The position numbers and the translations under genes are program-made. Below the pieces are notes generated by a model. That model did not search any database and was not told where the DNA came from. It saw only the letters and a list, made by a program, of their open reading frames with translations. 39,739 nt of DNA, from contig NZ_NEUF01000167.1 of the NCBI RefSeq assembly GCF_002910915.1, forward strand, positions 1-39,739, written 5' to 3'. The DNA is from Streptomyces sp. SM10 (GTDB lineage Bacteria > Actinomycetota > Actinomycetes > Streptomycetales > Streptomycetaceae). The stretch's first letter is position 1, and every line of letters starts with the position of its first letter. Below, piece after piece: positions 7,010-15,893 of this stretch.

Positions 7010-7345
7010 TTAGTGACTGCGGGGTGCGTACATGAGGACGCCCATCCCGATCAGGCAGATGACGGCGCCGATGATGTCGTACCGGTCGGGTCGGTAGCCG
7101 TCGGCGACCATGCCCCAAGCGATCGATCCGGCGACGAAGACGCCGCCGTACGCGGCGAGGATGCGGCCGAAGTTGCCGTCGGACTGGAGCGTGGCGACGA
7201 ACCCGTACAGGCCGAGCGCAATGACGCCGGCGCCGATCCAGATCCAGCCCTTGTGTTCGCGCACGCCTTGCCAGACCAACCAGGCCCCTCCGATCTCGAA
7301 GAAGGCTGCGACGACGAACAGAGCGATGGAGCGGGCGATGAGCAC
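7010..7345 (-). CDS. ynfA: YnfA/UPF0060-family small membrane protein
   Basis: 111 residues with four predicted membrane helices: SIALFVVAAFFEIGGAWLVW, WIWIGAGVIALGLYGFVA, RILAAYGGVFVAGSIAWGMV and YDIIGAVICLIGMGVLMYAP. The pattern FFEIGGAWLVWQG, the GLYGF loop, AYGGVF and DGYRPDRYDIIGA are hallmarks of the UPF0060/YnfA family, related in fold to small multidrug-resistance exporters. The MerR gene lies 54 bases upstream on the same strand, so they probably form one transcript and YnfA may export whatever the regulator senses; that link is inference. Full family length. Confidence 0.85.
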   Translation of the reverse strand: MLIARSIALFVVAAFFEIGGAWLVWQGVREHKGWIWIGAGVIALGLYGFVATLQSDGNFGRILAAYGGVFVAGSIAWGMVADGYRPDRYDIIGAVICLIGMGVLMYAPRSH

Positions 7346-7399
7346 GGCGGCTGGGTCTTTCTGTGGGTGGAGCGGTGAAGGGCGACGTGATGGAGCACG

Positions 7400-8167
7400 T
7401 CAGGCCGTCGGGCCGAAGAGGTCCGTGAGTAGTTCGGCCCCGGCGGTCGCGGCGCGGACTTCGACGTGGAGGTACTGGCCGTTGAGGTGGAGTCGGAAGT
7501 CGAAGAACGGGCAGCATTGCTGCTCCTCGGCGGCGAGCGCGGCGAGGCCCCCGGCCCGTGAGGCGGGCATGGTGAGGCGGAGCCCATCGGGGATCTCCTG
7601 GCGTACCGCGCCGTCGAGGAGGCGGTGCCACTGGGCCTTGCGCTCGCCGAGGCCATCGCCGGTCAGAGAGCAGGCGACCGGAGCTGTCCGCCAGGACTCG
7701 GTCTCCTCCGCAGCGCGGCGGCTGGGCGAGAGCACGATGTCCACCGCGCGGGAAGCGCCGATGGGTGCGGGCTGGGTGAGGAAGCCGCATTCCGGGTCGC
7801 AGCGGGTGGCGCGGTCGGGTAGCGCGTCCAGGTGTTCCAGCGCGGTGTGCAGGGAGGCAGCGAATGCCGTCAGTTCGGCAGTGCGCTGCTCGGCTTCATC
7901 CAGGCGGGCGGAGATGCGGGGACGCAGGTCAGCCTTTACGTCCGCGCAGGCGCCAGCCTCCCACACGGCTAGGAGTTCGCCGATCTCCTCCAGGGGGAGC
8001 CCGAGGTGCTTGGCTGCCGCAATGAACGCGAGGCGTTCCACCGCCTCCTCGCCGTATAGGCGGTACCCGGAGGCGTTGCGGTCGGCGGGCAACAGCCCGG
8101 CATTCTCATAGAAGCGCAAGGTGGTGGCCGGGACGCCGCAGCGCTCCGCGAGCTGGGAAATCCGCAT
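7400..8167 (-). CDS. MerR-family transcriptional regulator with Cys-rich sensor domain
   Basis: From the ATG at 8167 (the frame is open a further 16 codons, but the motif MRISQLAERCGVPATTLRFY begins here) the protein has 255 residues. The MerR winged HTH (1-70) includes YENAGLLPADRNASGYRLYG. A dimerising helix with the metal-site-like CADVKADLRPRI follows, then CDPECGF, and a C-terminal domain with WHRLLDGAVRQEIPDGLRL and AAEEQQCCPFFDFRLHLNG. The vicinal CC and CDPEC cysteines suggest soft-metal or thiol-reactive sensing, but the inducer cannot be read from sequence. Its own promoter has the MerR dyad (8191-8212), so it probably regulates itself and ynfA. Confidence 0.85.
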   Translation of the reverse strand: MRISQLAERCGVPATTLRFYENAGLLPADRNASGYRLYGEEAVERLAFIAAAKHLGLPLEEIGELLAVWEAGACADVKADLRPRISARLDEAEQRTAELTAFAASLHTALEHLDALPDRATRCDPECGFLTQPAPIGASRAVDIVLSPSRRAAEETESWRTAPVACSLTGDGLGERKAQWHRLLDGAVRQEIPDGLRLTMPASRAGGLAALAAEEQQCCPFFDFRLHLNGQYLHVEVRAATAGAELLTDLFGPTA

Positions 8168-8183
8168 CGTGCTCACACCGTGG

Positions 8184-8215
8184 ACCGTAAACCTTCCAGA
8201 CGGCTCGAAGGTCAA
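8184..8215 (-). promoter_or_regulatory. MerR-type promoter and operator dyad
   Basis: On the minus strand TTGACC (8210-8215) is a good -35 box and TTACGG (8185-8190) a -10-like box about 19 bp away, the elongated spacer typical of MerR-controlled promoters. Between them ACCTTC (8191-8196) and GAAGGT (8207-8212) form a perfect 6-bp inverted repeat. MerR proteins activate by twisting such a spacer. It drives the merR-ynfA pair. Confidence 0.75.
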
Positions 8216-8309
8216 GCCGTTTCCAGTCCAGCGTGCTCCTGAACAACGTCGACCTGCTGATGTTCTTCCCTCGCCCGCACCTGCCAGAGGTAACAGTCCA
8301 ACAGGACAT

Positions 8310-8326
8310 CAGGCTCCAGGAGCCTG
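8310..8326. repeat. 17-bp palindrome upstream of the relaxase gene
   Basis: CAGGCTCC (8310-8317) and GGAGCCTG (8319-8326) are perfect inverted repeats around a single A. It is one of two palindromes in the 8216-8469 gap between divergent merR and relaxase genes, where oriT or operators are expected. No gene is supported in this gap. Confidence 0.5.
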
Positions 8327-8404
8327 ATTCGCAGGAGTGACCATGCCACTCCGAGTGCCCGAGGTTCCCTCCGTTGATCAGGATCTTGAATTTAGAGGAC
8401 CAAG

Positions 8405-8427
8405 GTATCGTCACTTCGTGACGATAC
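8405..8427. repeat. 23-bp perfect inverted repeat before the relaxase gene (operator or oriT arm)
   Basis: GTATCGTCAC (8405-8414) and GTGACGATAC (8418-8427) are perfect complements around TTC, 42 bases before the relaxase start. The AT content is higher than around it. This is the position for either the operator of the relaxase promoter or the recognition hairpin next to the nick site of a MobF relaxase; the sequence cannot decide which. Confidence 0.6.
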
Positions 8428-8469
8428 AATCAGCCAAGACGACCGAAACTGACCGGATGAGAGCGGGGG

Positions 8470-11400
8470 GTGAGCGGGCCGATGGGATGGGTGACCATGA
8501 TCGGCCCCTCCGACGAGCAGGTTGAGTACCGCCTTACCGGCGGCCACGGATGCGGGAAGTCTGTAGCGGTCGACGCCGCGCCCCTCATTGCCGCCATCGA
8601 AGCGAAGGCCGAAGCCGCCGGAGCCCCCGTCGCCTCCCTGCTCGCGAACCGCGAGGCCAAGCGCGCCTTCTTCCGCGCCCGCGGACTCCTCCGCAGCAAG
8701 GGCGCTGCGCGGTTCACCGGGTTCGACGCCGTTGAAGTCGCCGCCGCAGCCGGGCTCGACGCCCGCGACCTCTACGGGGAACAGGCCCTCCCCGCTCGGC
8801 CCGCGGACGGACAGGTGGACTACCACCTGGACGCCAGCGAACGGCCCCTGGTCTGGATCGGCGATGGGCTCGCCGAGTTCGACATCACGCCCGGCAGCAC
8901 CCTCGCCCCCGAGCAGTTCCCGGCCGCCCGGCGCCTCATGCACGGCGAAGACCCGCGGACCGGGCAGACCCTCGTGGAACCCAAGCTGGCGATCGCGCCG
9001 GCCGCCAAGCTCCCCGCCGCCCCACTGGCCCGCGCCATCCGCCGCGCCGCCGCCGAACGCAGTGTGAACCCCGCCTCCCTGCTGGACTCCAAGCGAAAGC
9101 AGGACGTCTTCCGCCGGATGGAGAGCCAGCTCAAGAGGTTCGGGGAGTCGCACCGTGTTCCCGTCTCGACGGTGCTGAAGCTCGCCGACGCCGTCGGCAT
9201 CGACGCCGTCGACCTCTACGGCGAGAGCGTGGTGGAGAAGGCGGTCGCTGCCGAGGCGGGCGGCCGTCTGGACGCCCGCGCACTCCTGCGTGCGGGCGAG
9301 ACGCGCGCCACCGACACCGGACAGCAGCCCGCCGACCTGTTCGACGCCGCGTCCATGAAGCGCCGGTACGCCCAGACCGAAGGTCAAGGCGCACGTCGTC
9401 TTCGGGACCTGCCGATGGACGTCCGCGAAGCCGTCGCGATGGCCAAGGCGGCAGGGCTCGCGCCCGAGGACGTGTGGGACACCGAGGAGATCAAGGCCGC
9501 TCTCCTCGAAGGCCGCGTGCAGGTCGGCAACTTCGGTGCTGACGTCACCTTGGACTTGGCGAAGTCGAAGTCCGCTTTCCTCGCCTATGCGCCCGAAGAG
9601 ATCGCCGCCCAGGTCGAGGGCATCTACACGACCGCCGGCCGCGAGTCCATCGGTGCCCTGGAACGGTGGACGGCGTACGCCATGCGCGGCCACCATGGCG
9701 ATGGCGACGAAGCCGAGACCGTGAAGACGAGTGGGTTCTCCGGCTGGATGATGGTTCACCGCGCCGCCCGCCCCGTGGACGGCGCCCCGTACGGAGACCC
9801 CCACTTCCACCTGCACTTCACCCTGGCCAACATGGTCAAGGGCACCGACGGCAAGTGGTCCACGATGGCCGGCGGGGGCCGCGACCTCCACCGGCACACC
9901 CGCGCGACCCAGTCCCTCATGAACGCCCGCATCCGCCGCGAGCTGACCGACACGTTCGGTATCAGCTTCCGCCGTGAGGAGCGGACCGGAGCATGGGAGA
10001 TCGCAGCGATTCCCGAGGCCACGATCCGGTTGTTCAGCAAGCGGGACAGCCAGGTCCGGGACCTACTGACGAAATTCGGCATCGACTACGACAGCGCGAC
10101 AGCCCGCGAGCGCACCGCCGCCTCCACCGCGTCCAAGGCCGCGAAGAACGGCGAAGCCGCCGGAGTCGGGGACGATGTCCTCCGCGCCTACTGGCAGGCC
10201 GAAGGCCGCGCGGCCGGAGACGACCCCGACGCCATCGCAGCCAGCGCGATGGAGCAGGCCCGAGCCGACCGGAACCCGTCTCTGGATGAACTGTGCGCCC
10301 AGGTCTTCGCCCCCAAGACCGGCCTGACCAGCCACTCCAAGGAGTTCACCCACGCCGCCGCCATCGCCGCCGTGCTGGACGCCCTTCCGTACGGCGTCGC
10401 GGACGCCGCCGAGGCCGAACAGCTCACCAAGTCCGTGCTCCGGCAAGCCGGATACGCGGTCCAGCTCAACCCGAAGGGCGCCCAGCACTTCGCGCACGCC
10501 GACCGGTACACCACGGCGGATGTCGTGGCGGCCGAAGCGCTGATCGTCTCCGAGGTCACGAACCGGCTCGGGACTCAGGCCGCCGCCGTCAGCAGCGACA
10601 CGGTCGACATGACGCTGTCCACCGTCGAGGCCCAGCACGGCGGCAGCTTCACGTTCTCCGACGAACAGCGTGCCGTCCTTGAACGACTGCTCACGGCCGG
10701 GCACGGAATCGACGCCGTCGTGGGCATCGCCGGATCGGGCAAGACCACGATCATGGACACCGCGCGCCAGGCATGGGAGGCGCACGGTCTCGTCATCGCC
10801 GGTGCGAGTACAGCCGCCGTCGCCGCCGCGAACCTGAAGGCCGAGGCGGGCATCGAATCCCGCACCCTCGCGTCCTGGTTGACCGGCATCCGCAACGGAG
10901 GCTCCGGCCTCACCGGCGTGGACGTGTTGGTCGTGGACGAAGCCGCCATGTGCGATGACCGCGACATCGCCGAACTCCTCACCCACGCCGCGGAAGCCGG
11001 CACGAAGGTCGTCGGCATCGGTGACCCCAAGCAGCTCCACTCGCCCGGCATCGGCGGCAGCTTCGCCGCCGTGCACCACCTCGTGGGCGGGCTCACCCTC
11101 AGCCAGAATTTCCGCCAGAAGGACATGGTCGAGCGCCGGGCCCTGGAGCTGTGGCGAGACGACGACCGCGTGGAATCGCTCCGTACCTTCGCCGGGACCG
11201 GCCGCGTGCACGCTCTCGCGGACAAGGACACCACCCTCGCCGCGATGCTCACCGTCTGGGCCGACAAGCGGGCCGCGCACAACGACGACCACACCGCCGT
11301 GCAGCAGCTCCTCATGCTCGCTGCCACCAACGAGATCGTGGAAGAGCTGAACACCGGCGCCCGCGCACTGCGGAAGGAGAACGGCGACCTCACCGGTCCG

Positions 11401-12933
11401 GAGCACGCCTACGCGCTGCCCGGTGGCGGCGAGCTGACCCTGTCCGTCGGTGACCAGGTCCTCCTTCGAGTCAACGACTACCGGGGCAAGAAGAGCCGAG
11501 GGCAGAACGAAGACGTGCTGAACGGCTACCGCGGAATCGTGTGCGCCGTGGACGACGAACGCCGGGTGCTGGTCGAGTGGCGCGAGAAGACCGAGGACGG
11601 CCACCGCGACGTTGCCGAATGGGTGGACGCCGACTACATCGCACAGGGCGGGCTCAGCCTCGGATACGCGATCACCGGGCACAAGTCCCAGGGCCTCAGC
11701 GTCCAAGAGGCCCTGGTCTACGGCCCCGGCGCCCAGACGAACGCCCTCTACACGATGATGTCGCGGGACAAGAAGGAGTCTCACCTCTTCCTGCCGCTCT
11801 CCGTCTACGAGACCGACGCCGACCGCGCCCGCCACGGTGACGCACTCACCGAGCGGGAACAGCTTGACCGTGCCGTCGCGGGGCTCATCCGCGAGATCGA
11901 GAACGGCACAGAGGAACGCATGATCCTCACCGACCTCCCAATGAACGTGGTCCCCAATCACGTCCGCCAGGCCGTAGCTGACCTGCCGACCCCGCGCGCG
12001 CCCGGCACCGGACAGACACACGACGCGGCCCCTCCCGGCGAGGACATGGAAACCGAGAACCGAACCGCCCCGGCGCCTGCCGCAGGGAGCGAAGTCTCGA
12101 CCGCGTCTCCGACAACTGCGCCGACGACCGGCCGCCCGTACGCTCACCTCACTACTTCGGCTCTGCGCGACGCAACGCGCAAGGCCACCGTGGCAGCGCG
12201 CGCCACCAGCTCGGCGGCCGAGAAGGCTGAGGCCGCCGCTACCCGCGCTGAACAGCAGGCTGCTGCCGGGACAGGCCCGAACACGCTCGCGCTCAGCCGT
12301 CGACAGCAGGACGTTGCCCAGCAGGCCGTGGCGATCCGCGAAGTTCGAGCACTGGGCGGCACAATCACGGAGTGCACTGACCGGCTCCACCACGCGCAAG
12401 TTCGTATCCAAGGACTCGAACAGCGGCTGGCTGAGACCAGCCGCTTCGGGCGGCCGGTCCTTCGTGGGGAGAACCGCGCTGCGATGGAGGCCGACCGTGA
12501 GGAACTGCTCCGTACGTGCGAGAGGGAGGCGCGAGGACTGGAGCAGATGAGTACGCGTTTCCATGATGTCACCCGGCAGGCTGGGTCGGTCGGTGAGTAC
12601 GAAGCGGTGCTCACCGAAGCGGACATGCCGGAGGAGGAGAAGGCCGCATTTCTTCGGCGGGCCCAGGGCAGGGACAACAAGGTGGCTCTGCGGCTCCGGG
12701 CCGAAGCCGCCAAGGCGCGCAACACGTCTAACGGTGCCGCATACCGCGTAGTTGGACTCCTGGCTGAGTTGTCAGCGCGGACCGAAGGGAAGGTGCCCGT
12801 GCCGAGTGACGAGCCGCGTCAACACCAGGGGCGAGGTGGGGTTCCGGCCTCTCCCTACCCCGGGCAAGCCGACGCGCATGTGCATCAGTCGTCCGATGGA
12901 CCGAGCGAGCCACCGGTTGAGCCACGCCTGTGA
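8470..12933 (+). CDS. MobF (TrwC/TraI-type) relaxase-helicase
   Basis: 1487 residues from the GTG at 8470; the ATG at 8497 (MIGPSDEQVEYRL) is an equally good start. It would nick oriT, bind the 5' end and unwind the strand for transfer. The N-terminal region has EYRLTGGHGCGKS (Y20) and DYHLDASERPLVWIGDGLAE (Y118), either a candidate for the catalytic Tyr. GADVTLDLAKSKSAFLAY (356-373) matches the TrwC core, and HFHLHFTLAN holds the metal-binding triad H445, H447, H449. A RecD-like helicase follows: Walker A GIAGSGKTT (752-760), VVDEAAMCD (about 821), LSQNFRQ, and GYAITGHKSQGLSVQEALV (about 1065). The tail is coiled-coil and disordered. A ~69-residue unit is duplicated at 37-105 and 184-252. 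Apparently intact; partner of the secretion operon at 28334-38344. Confidence 0.92.
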   Translation: MSGPMGWVTMIGPSDEQVEYRLTGGHGCGKSVAVDAAPLIAAIEAKAEAAGAPVASLLANREAKRAFFRARGLLRSKGAARFTGFDAVEVAAAAGLDARDLYGEQALPARPADGQVDYHLDASERPLVWIGDGLAEFDITPGSTLAPEQFPAARRLMHGEDPRTGQTLVEPKLAIAPAAKLPAAPLARAIRRAAAERSVNPASLLDSKRKQDVFRRMESQLKRFGESHRVPVSTVLKLADAVGIDAVDLYGESVVEKAVAAEAGGRLDARALLRAGETRATDTGQQPADLFDAASMKRRYAQTEGQGARRLRDLPMDVREAVAMAKAAGLAPEDVWDTEEIKAALLEGRVQVGNFGADVTLDLAKSKSAFLAYAPEEIAAQVEGIYTTAGRESIGALERWTAYAMRGHHGDGDEAETVKTSGFSGWMMVHRAARPVDGAPYGDPHFHLHFTLANMVKGTDGKWSTMAGGGRDLHRHTRATQSLMNARIRRELTDTFGISFRREERTGAWEIAAIPEATIRLFSKRDSQVRDLLTKFGIDYDSATARERTAASTASKAAKNGEAAGVGDDVLRAYWQAEGRAAGDDPDAIAASAMEQARADRNPSLDELCAQVFAPKTGLTSHSKEFTHAAAIAAVLDALPYGVADAAEAEQLTKSVLRQAGYAVQLNPKGAQHFAHADRYTTADVVAAEALIVSEVTNRLGTQAAAVSSDTVDMTLSTVEAQHGGSFTFSDEQRAVLERLLTAGHGIDAVVGIAGSGKTTIMDTARQAWEAHGLVIAGASTAAVAAANLKAEAGIESRTLASWLTGIRNGGSGLTGVDVLVVDEAAMCDDRDIAELLTHAAEAGTKVVGIGDPKQLHSPGIGGSFAAVHHLVGGLTLSQNFRQKDMVERRALELWRDDDRVESLRTFAGTGRVHALADKDTTLAAMLTVWADKRAAHNDDHTAVQQLLMLAATNEIVEELNTGARALRKENGDLTGPEHAYALPGGGELTLSVGDQVLLRVNDYRGKKSRGQNEDVLNGYRGIVCAVDDERRVLVEWREKTEDGHRDVAEWVDADYIAQGGLSLGYAITGHKSQGLSVQEALVYGPGAQTNALYTMMSRDKKESHLFLPLSVYETDADRARHGDALTEREQLDRAVAGLIREIENGTEERMILTDLPMNVVPNHVRQAVADLPTPRAPGTGQTHDAAPPGEDMETENRTAPAPAAGSEVSTASPTTAPTTGRPYAHLTTSALRDATRKATVAARATSSAAEKAEAAATRAEQQAAAGTGPNTLALSRRQQDVAQQAVAIREVRALGGTITECTDRLHHAQVRIQGLEQRLAETSRFGRPVLRGENRAAMEADREELLRTCEREARGLEQMSTRFHDVTRQAGSVGEYEAVLTEADMPEEEKAAFLRRAQGRDNKVALRLRAEAAKARNTSNGAAYRVVGLLAELSARTEGKVPVPSDEPRQHQGRGGVPASPYPGQADAHVHQSSDGPSEPPVEPRL

Positions 12934-13402
12934 TGGGATCCGCCGCCCTTCGCCCTGCCGGCCGTCCCGGTCGACCCCGCCGTGTGGGCTAACTCTTTCC
13001 GGTATTACGGCCTCAGGCGATGTCTCGTTCGAGGTCAAGGCAGTCGCGGGCACCGAGGAGGCGAGTAGGCGGGATGGTCCAGGTCATCGAGACGTCCAAT
13101 TAGACGCCGAGTTCATGGCGTACGAGCGGCCCACGTCGTCATGCCGCGTCTGCCCGTCCCTCATACGCAGGTGTTGCGCGGCTCCTCGGAACCGGGCGTC
13201 TCTTGTGTTGTCCCGCGCGCTGGCAGAGCAGGTAGGCGAAGGGGGCTGCTGGCGCTGCTGCGACGCCATGCTATCCCGCTGTGGATTAGATTCCACCTTG
13301 TCCACACACCTAATCGCGGTGTACGCGACGGTTTGTCTCATCCTTCGGAAGGCTGATGTCAGTGGCATGGGGAAGAATCTGAATCAGTGGAGGGAGGCTT
13401 TG
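12934..13402. other. Intergenic stretch without a supported gene
   Basis: Frames are open here on both strands but show no domain or codon pattern I trust. The only structure noted is GTGGA TTAGAT TCCAC (13281-13296) and a GATTAG/CTAATC pair overlapping it, which could belong to the promoter of the small gene at 13403. Probably eroded sequence between the relaxase gene and the cargo. Confidence 0.4.
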
Positions 13403-13630
13403 ATGTCCGCAGCGGACAGTGGTTCTGACCTGCATATACCTTTGCCAAGTGGGTGTCGCTGGTGCGGGGTGGATGAGCGCGAGCACATGCAGCGGTACAA
13501 ACCGCCGGTGGGCTGGCACAAGTGGGAGCCGCCTACGCAGGAGCAGCGCAAGGAGAGGATGCTGGCCCGACGTCGTCGTGGGCCCGGTAACCGGCTCCTG
13601 CGCTTCACAGCTACGCCGCTAGCTTTCTGA
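13403..13630 (+). CDS. Small Cys/His protein typical of actinobacterial mobile elements
   Basis: 75 residues from the ATG at 13403, with a strong GGAGGGAGG SD at 13389-13397. The core GCRWCGVDEREHMQRYKPPV continuing GWHKWEPPTQEQRKERMLARR is a recurrent small protein of Streptomyces phages and plasmids: C18, C21 and H28 could bind zinc, and the GWHxWxxPT box is its trademark. The basic tail overlaps, in opposite orientation, the last codons of the OLD nuclease gene (stop at 13611). Function unknown. The longer frame upstream is not supported. Confidence 0.65.
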   Translation: MSAADSGSDLHIPLPSGCRWCGVDEREHMQRYKPPVGWHKWEPPTQEQRKERMLARRRRGPGNRLLRFTATPLAF

Positions 13631-15494
13631 GCTGGCTGAATACGAGGCGAAGCTGTTCTGGGACATCCTGAGGGTCATCGAGCGCCGAGGCAAGCTGATA
13701 CATCATGTCGGGCTTGCCTCCGGGGCCGCTTTCGCTCTGCTCCCGCAGCATCTGCTTGACCGCATCACTGAACTTGCCCCCACGCAGCTGCAAGAAGTCC
13801 ACGGGCGCCCAGATGCCTTCGATCCTGGGCCATATCTTATTGGCGACACGGGCCCAGACCTCGTCGGTGAAGGCCTCCTCGAGCTCGTTGAACTTCTCCC
13901 CGCCGGGGAGGCTCGGGTCGGGTTCCCCGATGAATTTCACGTAGTCAGCTACGCGCGGGCCGAAAAACTGGGTCAGCTTGACGGGCTTGAAAATGCTTTT
14001 GGGTAGATTGCGGCTGTCGGCGTCGACCACCAGCATGAAGGACCGATCGTGCTCAGCGAGGTAGCGTGCCAGATGCAGTGCCCCCTCATTGTTGAAGCAC
14101 GCCCACAGGGCAATGCCAGCCGCCTGAAGTGACAACCTCTCGCAGAGCTTGAACAGCAATGGGAAGGCACGCTGCTCCGTGTCGCCTTCCACAGCCATGA
14201 AGCAGCGCTCATGTAGCAGTACAGAATTTCGCAAGCCGAGTCCGGCGGCAATCCTCCACAGGTGGTGCTCGAGCTCGTCGCCATCCGCATCGGAGCCGAT
14301 CCGCTCGATGACGGTGCGGTGCTTCTCTAGCTTGAGGTGGACGACGTCGGAGATCTCGACACCGTCGATGAGGTTCAAAGAGTGGGTAGCGACGATGACA
14401 GCGACGTGCGACAGTGCGCTCTGGTCTTGAATGAGCTGCATGACGCGTCGCTGGTGGTGATAGTCCAGGTGGGTGTCAGGCTCGTCGTAGATGACGATCG
14501 TCTGCACCGCCGGCGGCGTGACATCTTGTGCTTCGTCAGGGACCGCGGATTGGTCTTCTTCTTCGTCGGCAAGCAGCTCGCTGGTCCACTCCCACACGGC
14601 CAACGCGACTCGTCTACTGCGGCCGAGCCCTGAGCCTTCCAGCGCGACTGACTCTCCGGCAGCACGGGCCACCCGCAGCGGTGCGCCGCGAAATCCATGC
14701 TCGAAGGAGACGTCCGGATCCACGTATACGTCAGTCAGGTCTGGGCAGCGCAACTGGATGTGATCACAGAGGGACTTGGCCTCAGTCCGAAGACGATTCT
14801 TGACCTCGTCCTCCAGTTCACTCAGCTTGCCTTTGAGCTGCGGATCCTCCATGTACTGCTTGAACCGACCGCTGAGAGCACTTTTGATCTCCGCGTCAGG
14901 GTGCGCGACCTTGCCGTCGAAGGGCAGCAGCCGCGGCATGCGCTTATCCAGCAACGCGGGCGCCGGGAGCCATGTCTCACCGGCGGAGTGCTCACGCGCG
15001 TAGGCACGAAGTGCCTTTTGGAGGTCTTCCTTCTTGCCGCTAGCTGGCTCGAGCCCGTGTTCCTTGACCAGGGCCTTGAGCGCGGGGAGCAGAAGCGACG
15101 GTAGGTCACGCAGTCGCTCATCGTCAGGAAACGAGCCCCAGTACTCAAGGCGGCCAACACAGTCCTCACCGGCCCGACGGCGAATCCGCACCAGCGGCGG
15201 CAACTCGAGTTCCGCCTGCTCCCACTCGTCGAGCTGGAACTCACCGACCACTGTGGTCTCTTCGCACCGCTGAGGAGGGGCGGCCGCCGTCAGCCCCTGT
15301 CCGCTGGGCTGCGCCACGAAGGTACGGTCGTCTTGCTTGAGCTTGCGCGATCCGGTGAGAAAGTGCAGCGAGTCAAGCAAAGCGCTTTTTCCGCCGTCGT
15401 TGTGACCGGCCAAGATCGTCGGTTTGCGGACGGGGATCTCACGGACATCGGTCAGCGAGCGGAACCCACTGACGGAGAAGCTGTTTAGGTACAA
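13611..15494 (-). CDS. OLD-family ATPase with C-terminal TOPRIM nuclease domain
   Basis: 627 residues. The N-terminal SMC/ABC-type ATPase starts FSVSGFRSLTDVREIPVRKP with Walker A GHNDGGKS (30-37). VIYDEPDTHLDYHHQRRVMQ (about 335-355) is Walker B with its D-loop, and VIVATHSLNLIDG the H-loop. The TOPRIM part has FMAVEGDTEQRAFPLL (about 430-445) with the conserved Glu and LVVDADSRN (about 487) with the DxD metal ligands. This is the architecture of OLD nucleases and of GajA. No UvrD-like GajB gene adjoins it, so it is a stand-alone (class 1-like) OLD protein. Such nucleases are phage-defence or interference factors; here it is cargo on a conjugative element, single-gene, beside an IS scrap. 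Role as defence is inferred from family and context. Confidence 0.8.
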   Translation of the reverse strand: MYLNSFSVSGFRSLTDVREIPVRKPTILAGHNDGGKSALLDSLHFLTGSRKLKQDDRTFVAQPSGQGLTAAAPPQRCEETTVVGEFQLDEWEQAELELPPLVRIRRRAGEDCVGRLEYWGSFPDDERLRDLPSLLLPALKALVKEHGLEPASGKKEDLQKALRAYAREHSAGETWLPAPALLDKRMPRLLPFDGKVAHPDAEIKSALSGRFKQYMEDPQLKGKLSELEDEVKNRLRTEAKSLCDHIQLRCPDLTDVYVDPDVSFEHGFRGAPLRVARAAGESVALEGSGLGRSRRVALAVWEWTSELLADEEEDQSAVPDEAQDVTPPAVQTIVIYDEPDTHLDYHHQRRVMQLIQDQSALSHVAVIVATHSLNLIDGVEISDVVHLKLEKHRTVIERIGSDADGDELEHHLWRIAAGLGLRNSVLLHERCFMAVEGDTEQRAFPLLFKLCERLSLQAAGIALWACFNNEGALHLARYLAEHDRSFMLVVDADSRNLPKSIFKPVKLTQFFGPRVADYVKFIGEPDPSLPGGEKFNELEEAFTDEVWARVANKIWPRIEGIWAPVDFLQLRGGKFSDAVKQMLREQSESGPGGKPDMMYQLASALDDPQDVPEQLRLVFSQLRKLAA

Positions 15495-15659
15495 CGCGCC
15501 TGCTCACTTTCCTGACGTACACGCCACCGCAGGTAGCCCGTCAGCAATTGACCGCGGTATGCCGCCCGGCGCCCCTTGCACCATCTTAGAACGAAGACCA
15601 CAACCGCTACGTCCGTCCCATAGAACTCAGCGGCAGGCGCCACGGTCTCCGGCCAGCGA

Positions 15660-15884
15660 CTAACCGACCACTGCGACCAGGCGGGTGTCGGCGCCGACGA
15701 GGATCTGCTGGTTGGAGGAGTACACACAGGTCTTTGATCGTTCGGCGATCGCGGCCAGCAGCTTGGGCCGTCGAGGCAAGGGCCATGTGCGCCTGTCCAA
15801 GACCCGCAGCGCGCCCTCTTCGCGAACAGCCTGTTTACGACGGCGCGCCCGTGCCAGCGGGGCAAGGCGCGGCTGACGATTCAA
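15660..15884 (-). pseudogene. Scrap of an IS5-type transposase
   Basis: The 74-codon frame contains ALRVLDRRTWPLPRRPKLLA, then AIAERSKTCVYSSNQQILVG and ADTRLVAVVGR, recalling the central part of a Streptomyces IS5-family transposase (usually ...YSSNHQVLVDADSRLVVAVGRPVPGNRND). Here the similarity stops right after AVVG, with neither the N-terminal nor the GNRND/HAFARMK part present. I read it as a remnant left by an old insertion. The flanking 15495-15659 holds no supported gene and presumably the promoter of the OLD gene. Confidence 0.5.
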
Positions 15885-15893
15885 GCTGAGTGG

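Noticed and set aside
8106..8429. 107-codon minus-strand frame across the merR promoter
   Set aside because: Covers the MerR operator and the palindrome; no homology, no SD.
10063..12564. 833-codon open frame on the minus strand inside the relaxase gene
   Set aside because: Antisense frame forced open by GC-rich third positions; no domain, and it opposes an intact helicase.
13611..15494. Gabija GajA
   Set aside because: ATPase-TOPRIM architecture fits, but no UvrD-like GajB partner adjoins; classed as stand-alone OLD.
15485..15865. 126-codon minus-strand frame overlapping the IS5-type scrap
   Set aside because: Other frame of the scrap region; sequence has no transposase pattern and is Ser/Pro/Arg-rich.
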